From the IMG/VR virus record IMGVR_UViG_3300032288_005342, positions 1 to 30,010 of that record: a stretch of DNA of 30,010 bases, one strand, 5' to 3'. The position numbers and the translations under genes are program-made. Source of the DNA: a virus. This document shows, one piece after another, positions 28,209 through 30,010 of this stretch. The notes below the pieces were generated by a model, which ran no database searches, was not told the origin of the DNA, and was given only the letters and a program-made list of their open reading frames with translations. Each line of letters begins with the position of its first letter. Positions within the stretch are counted from its first letter, which is position 1.

Positions 28209-30010
28209 CATAACACATAGTGTAAATCTTTCGGAATCAATAGTACAAAATTACTATCTGAATCATCCTGCAAATGTTGGTATGAGTGCAGGTTATTGGT
28301 ATTATTATTCCGCATCTGCTGCAAACAATACAATAGGAGCAAAACTAAAACCATATCGTTGGGCAACACCATTAACTACGAATGAAACGGGAAATGTTCT
28401 TACAATGGATGGAACTATTGTCTTAGTTTCAGAAAGTTTAAATCGACAGAGAATATTTCATGGTGGTGGATTGGTCAGAAAAGGACCAGGAACAAATGTT
28501 CAAACCGGGCAGGTAGAAGATGATTCATTTTTCTTTTATCATTTAGGAGATTTAAACGCAGCAGATAATGTAGGCTATTGGGATTACGCATATTTGGCAG
28601 AAGGAGGTTCTCAATGGGATTATTTTCAATACCATCAACATGTCCCAAATGTGTATGAAGATTATAATAACGGAAGACAAATCCAAAATTCAGGTATATT
28701 CATAAACGATGCAGATAAAAGATTTGCTCATGTTCAACCCACAAATGTTTCATTTATGGGTACTGATTATACGAATGTAATGTTGAGAGTACACCAACCA
28801 TCACAAGGTGGTGCACACAACTCACATACCGATGTTGAATTAGGTTCTACAACCAACAGAAACTACATAATTGGAGGAACAATAACAGGAACATCAAACC
28901 GATTCCATGCGTTTTATCTTTCATCAGGAAGTGGAAATAATTGGAGAGTTTATAGTAGAACATTTGCTTTAGCATCAAATGCAGTAACTGCCGAAGTTGA
29001 TTATGGTGAATTTGCTCTAGCACCACCATCATCATCCACAACCACAACAATTGGAAGAATGGAAAGATTTCCATTTAGAGCAAGTGCAGGAACAACTTTT
29101 GGAAACGATTGTTACATACCCGTATTGTATAGTGGGTCAGGTGTTAATTTCGACCTAAAAGTTTGGAAGTTTGAATCGGCGGATACAATTCTTGGTTCTA
29201 CCATTACCACATCCTCAATTGTTACAGGAGTATCACAAAGGCCAGATTGTCATTTAACAAAAACAAATGATAAAGTAGTAGCAGCTGTTTCTGATATAGC
29301 AAATGGTGGAGTAGATTTTTATATTTTTGATGGAACAGATTGGATAAATTCTGGTAGCATTGTAACAAACGGAACACAAGAGGTGTTAAGAGTTCATGGA
29401 TTAAATTATAACACAGAAGATGGTAGATACTACACATTGATTTCAGGTCAGATTACTGGCTCTGGAAACTATAGTGGATCTGGAATCTATTCTTTTACCG
29501 ATGGTGAGTCTTTTTCAGGATACAAACATCTTACACTTTTAACAGGAAGTGGTATAGGATTTCAACTAAAGAATCCATTAGAGTTAGGATTTGTGAAATA
29601 TACAAACGGTGGATTTGTATATAGTGGAAGTGCAGAACCACAGAGTTTTGCTGATGATGAAAGAGTATTAATATACGATTATACTTCTCCACAATTTTAT
29701 GGAAAAACAGATACTAAAGTTTTAGGAAGTGAAGCATACTTTCATGGAATTAAACTATCAGATGGTAGATTGGTTGGAGTAGGAAATATAGAACAAAATA
29801 TAGGAAGTAGAGATGGAGGAGTTGAGGGGCAAAGAGACCTTTTAATTGCGGTATATAGTGATACGGGTATTCCTCAACAATTCATAGGAGCAGGCGGAAG
29901 TGGGGATGATTTCTTTACTGCAGTATTAGAAGATACAGGAAGTAAGAGTTTGTGGATGACCGGATACACAAAAAGTTATTTGGTAGATAAAAAAGATTTA
30001 CGAGTTCATG
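28195..30010 (+). CDS. Large tail/adhesin protein, 3' partial
   Basis: Open frame from the ATG at 28195 to the window end with no stop (605 codons visible), found by reading this frame. It starts MPISNITHSVNLSESIVQNY and overlaps the previous gene by 14 bases. Sequence is rich in Gly, Ser, Thr, Asn and aromatic residues. Segments of the type KVVAAVSDIANGGVDFYIFD, DGTDWINSG, GRYYTLISGQITGSGNYSGS and GIKLSDGRLVGVGNIEQNIG read like blades of a beta-propeller or a repeating beta structure. A mid-part HNSHTDVELGSTTNRNYIIG may be a separate domain. Consistent with a receptor-binding or baseplate-wedge protein at the end of the fibre cluster. No catalytic motif recognised. Confidence 0.85.
   Translation, partial: MPISNITHSVNLSESIVQNYYLNHPANVGMSAGYWYYYSASAANNTIGAKLKPYRWATPLTTNETGNVLTMDGTIVLVSESLNRQRIFHGGGLVRKGPGTNVQTGQVEDDSFFFYHLGDLNAADNVGYWDYAYLAEGGSQWDYFQYHQHVPNVYEDYNNGRQIQNSGIFINDADKRFAHVQPTNVSFMGTDYTNVMLRVHQPSQGGAHNSHTDVELGSTTNRNYIIGGTITGTSNRFHAFYLSSGSGNNWRVYSRTFALASNAVTAEVDYGEFALAPPSSSTTTTIGRMERFPFRASAGTTFGNDCYIPVLYSGSGVNFDLKVWKFESADTILGSTITTSSIVTGVSQRPDCHLTKTNDKVVAAVSDIANGGVDFYIFDGTDWINSGSIVTNGTQEVLRVHGLNYNTEDGRYYTLISGQITGSGNYSGSGIYSFTDGESFSGYKHLTLLTGSGIGFQLKNPLELGFVKYTNGGFVYSGSAEPQSFADDERVLIYDYTSPQFYGKTDTKVLGSEAYFHGIKLSDGRLVGVGNIEQNIGSRDGGVEGQRDLLIAVYSDTGIPQQFIGAGGSGDDFFTAVLEDTGSKSLWMTGYTKSYLVDKKDLRVH

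Noticed and set aside
1-30010. Prophage integration module or mobile elements
   Set aside because: No integrase, transposase, terminal inverted repeats or tRNA-derived attachment site seen in the window.

Overview
The window is a gene-dense, AT-rich stretch of a contractile-tailed (T4-like, myovirus-type) bacteriophage genome. Every convincing gene is on the + strand and intergenic gaps are mostly 0-50 bases. Large terminase, portal, prohead protease, scaffold, major capsid, neck and tail-terminator genes are recognisable from protein motifs. The many small 'marine T4-like' hypothetical proteins and the SGS/TGS/ASYAL-rich tail proteins suggest an aquatic phage. Almost no start codon has a Shine-Dalgarno sequence: starts are preceded by A/T-rich sequence such as aagttATG. 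The phage also encodes its own ribosomal protein bS21 of a Bacteroidota-like type. Together these suggest a Bacteroidota host, which is an inference.

Layout. (1) 1-2863: the end of a nucleotidyltransferase-like protein, an Ntn-hydrolase-like protein, a zinc-site hypothetical protein and a methyltransferase. (2) 2865-7202: packaging and portal genes, with terminase large subunit (gp17-like), a small protein with a C-terminal RHxC/WWAC domain, a cupin-fold protein and the portal (gp20-like). (3) 7224-13069: head assembly, with a helical protein, two small proteins in the gp67/gp68 position, prohead protease (gp21-like), a 57-residue zinc-ribbon protein, bS21, an intrinsic terminator, a structured leader, an acidic repeat-rich scaffold (gp22-like), the major capsid protein (gp23-like) and a strong terminator. 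(4) 13074-15939: a Dps-like four-helix protein, then neck (gp13-like, gp14-like) and tail terminator (gp15-like) genes. (5) 15959-30010: tail-fibre and adhesin genes built from shuffled repeats, with two small helical paralogues, a Cys-rich YkgJ-like protein, a tandem C1q-like jelly-roll protein, a second methyltransferase, a small membrane protein and a large tail protein that runs off the window.

How it works together. The portal, scaffold, protease and capsid proteins build the prohead. The protease probably cuts after (L/I)-x-E sites, which are visible in the capsid protein (LAE61/A), the scaffold and the protease itself. Several neighbouring small proteins start with a short basic/amphipathic tag ending in a similar site, like the capsid-targeting sequences of T4 internal proteins, so they may be packaged inside the head. 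Terminase then fills the head, neck proteins close it, and the tail terminator links it to the tail. Sheath and tube genes (gp18, gp19), which sit between gp17 and gp20 in T4, are not in this window.

Regulation. A 10-base motif ATA(T/C)TTATA(G/C/A) occurs in ten of the longer intergenic gaps, 2-103 bases before a start codon, and is a good candidate late promoter core. The leaders before the scaffold gene, the gene at 16009 and especially the gene at 21250 can form RNA structure. There are no tRNA or rRNA genes, CRISPR arrays, insertion sequences or integrase. No stretch longer than 300 bases lacks a gene; the longest gap (10020-10188) holds a terminator, the promoter-like motif and a hairpin.
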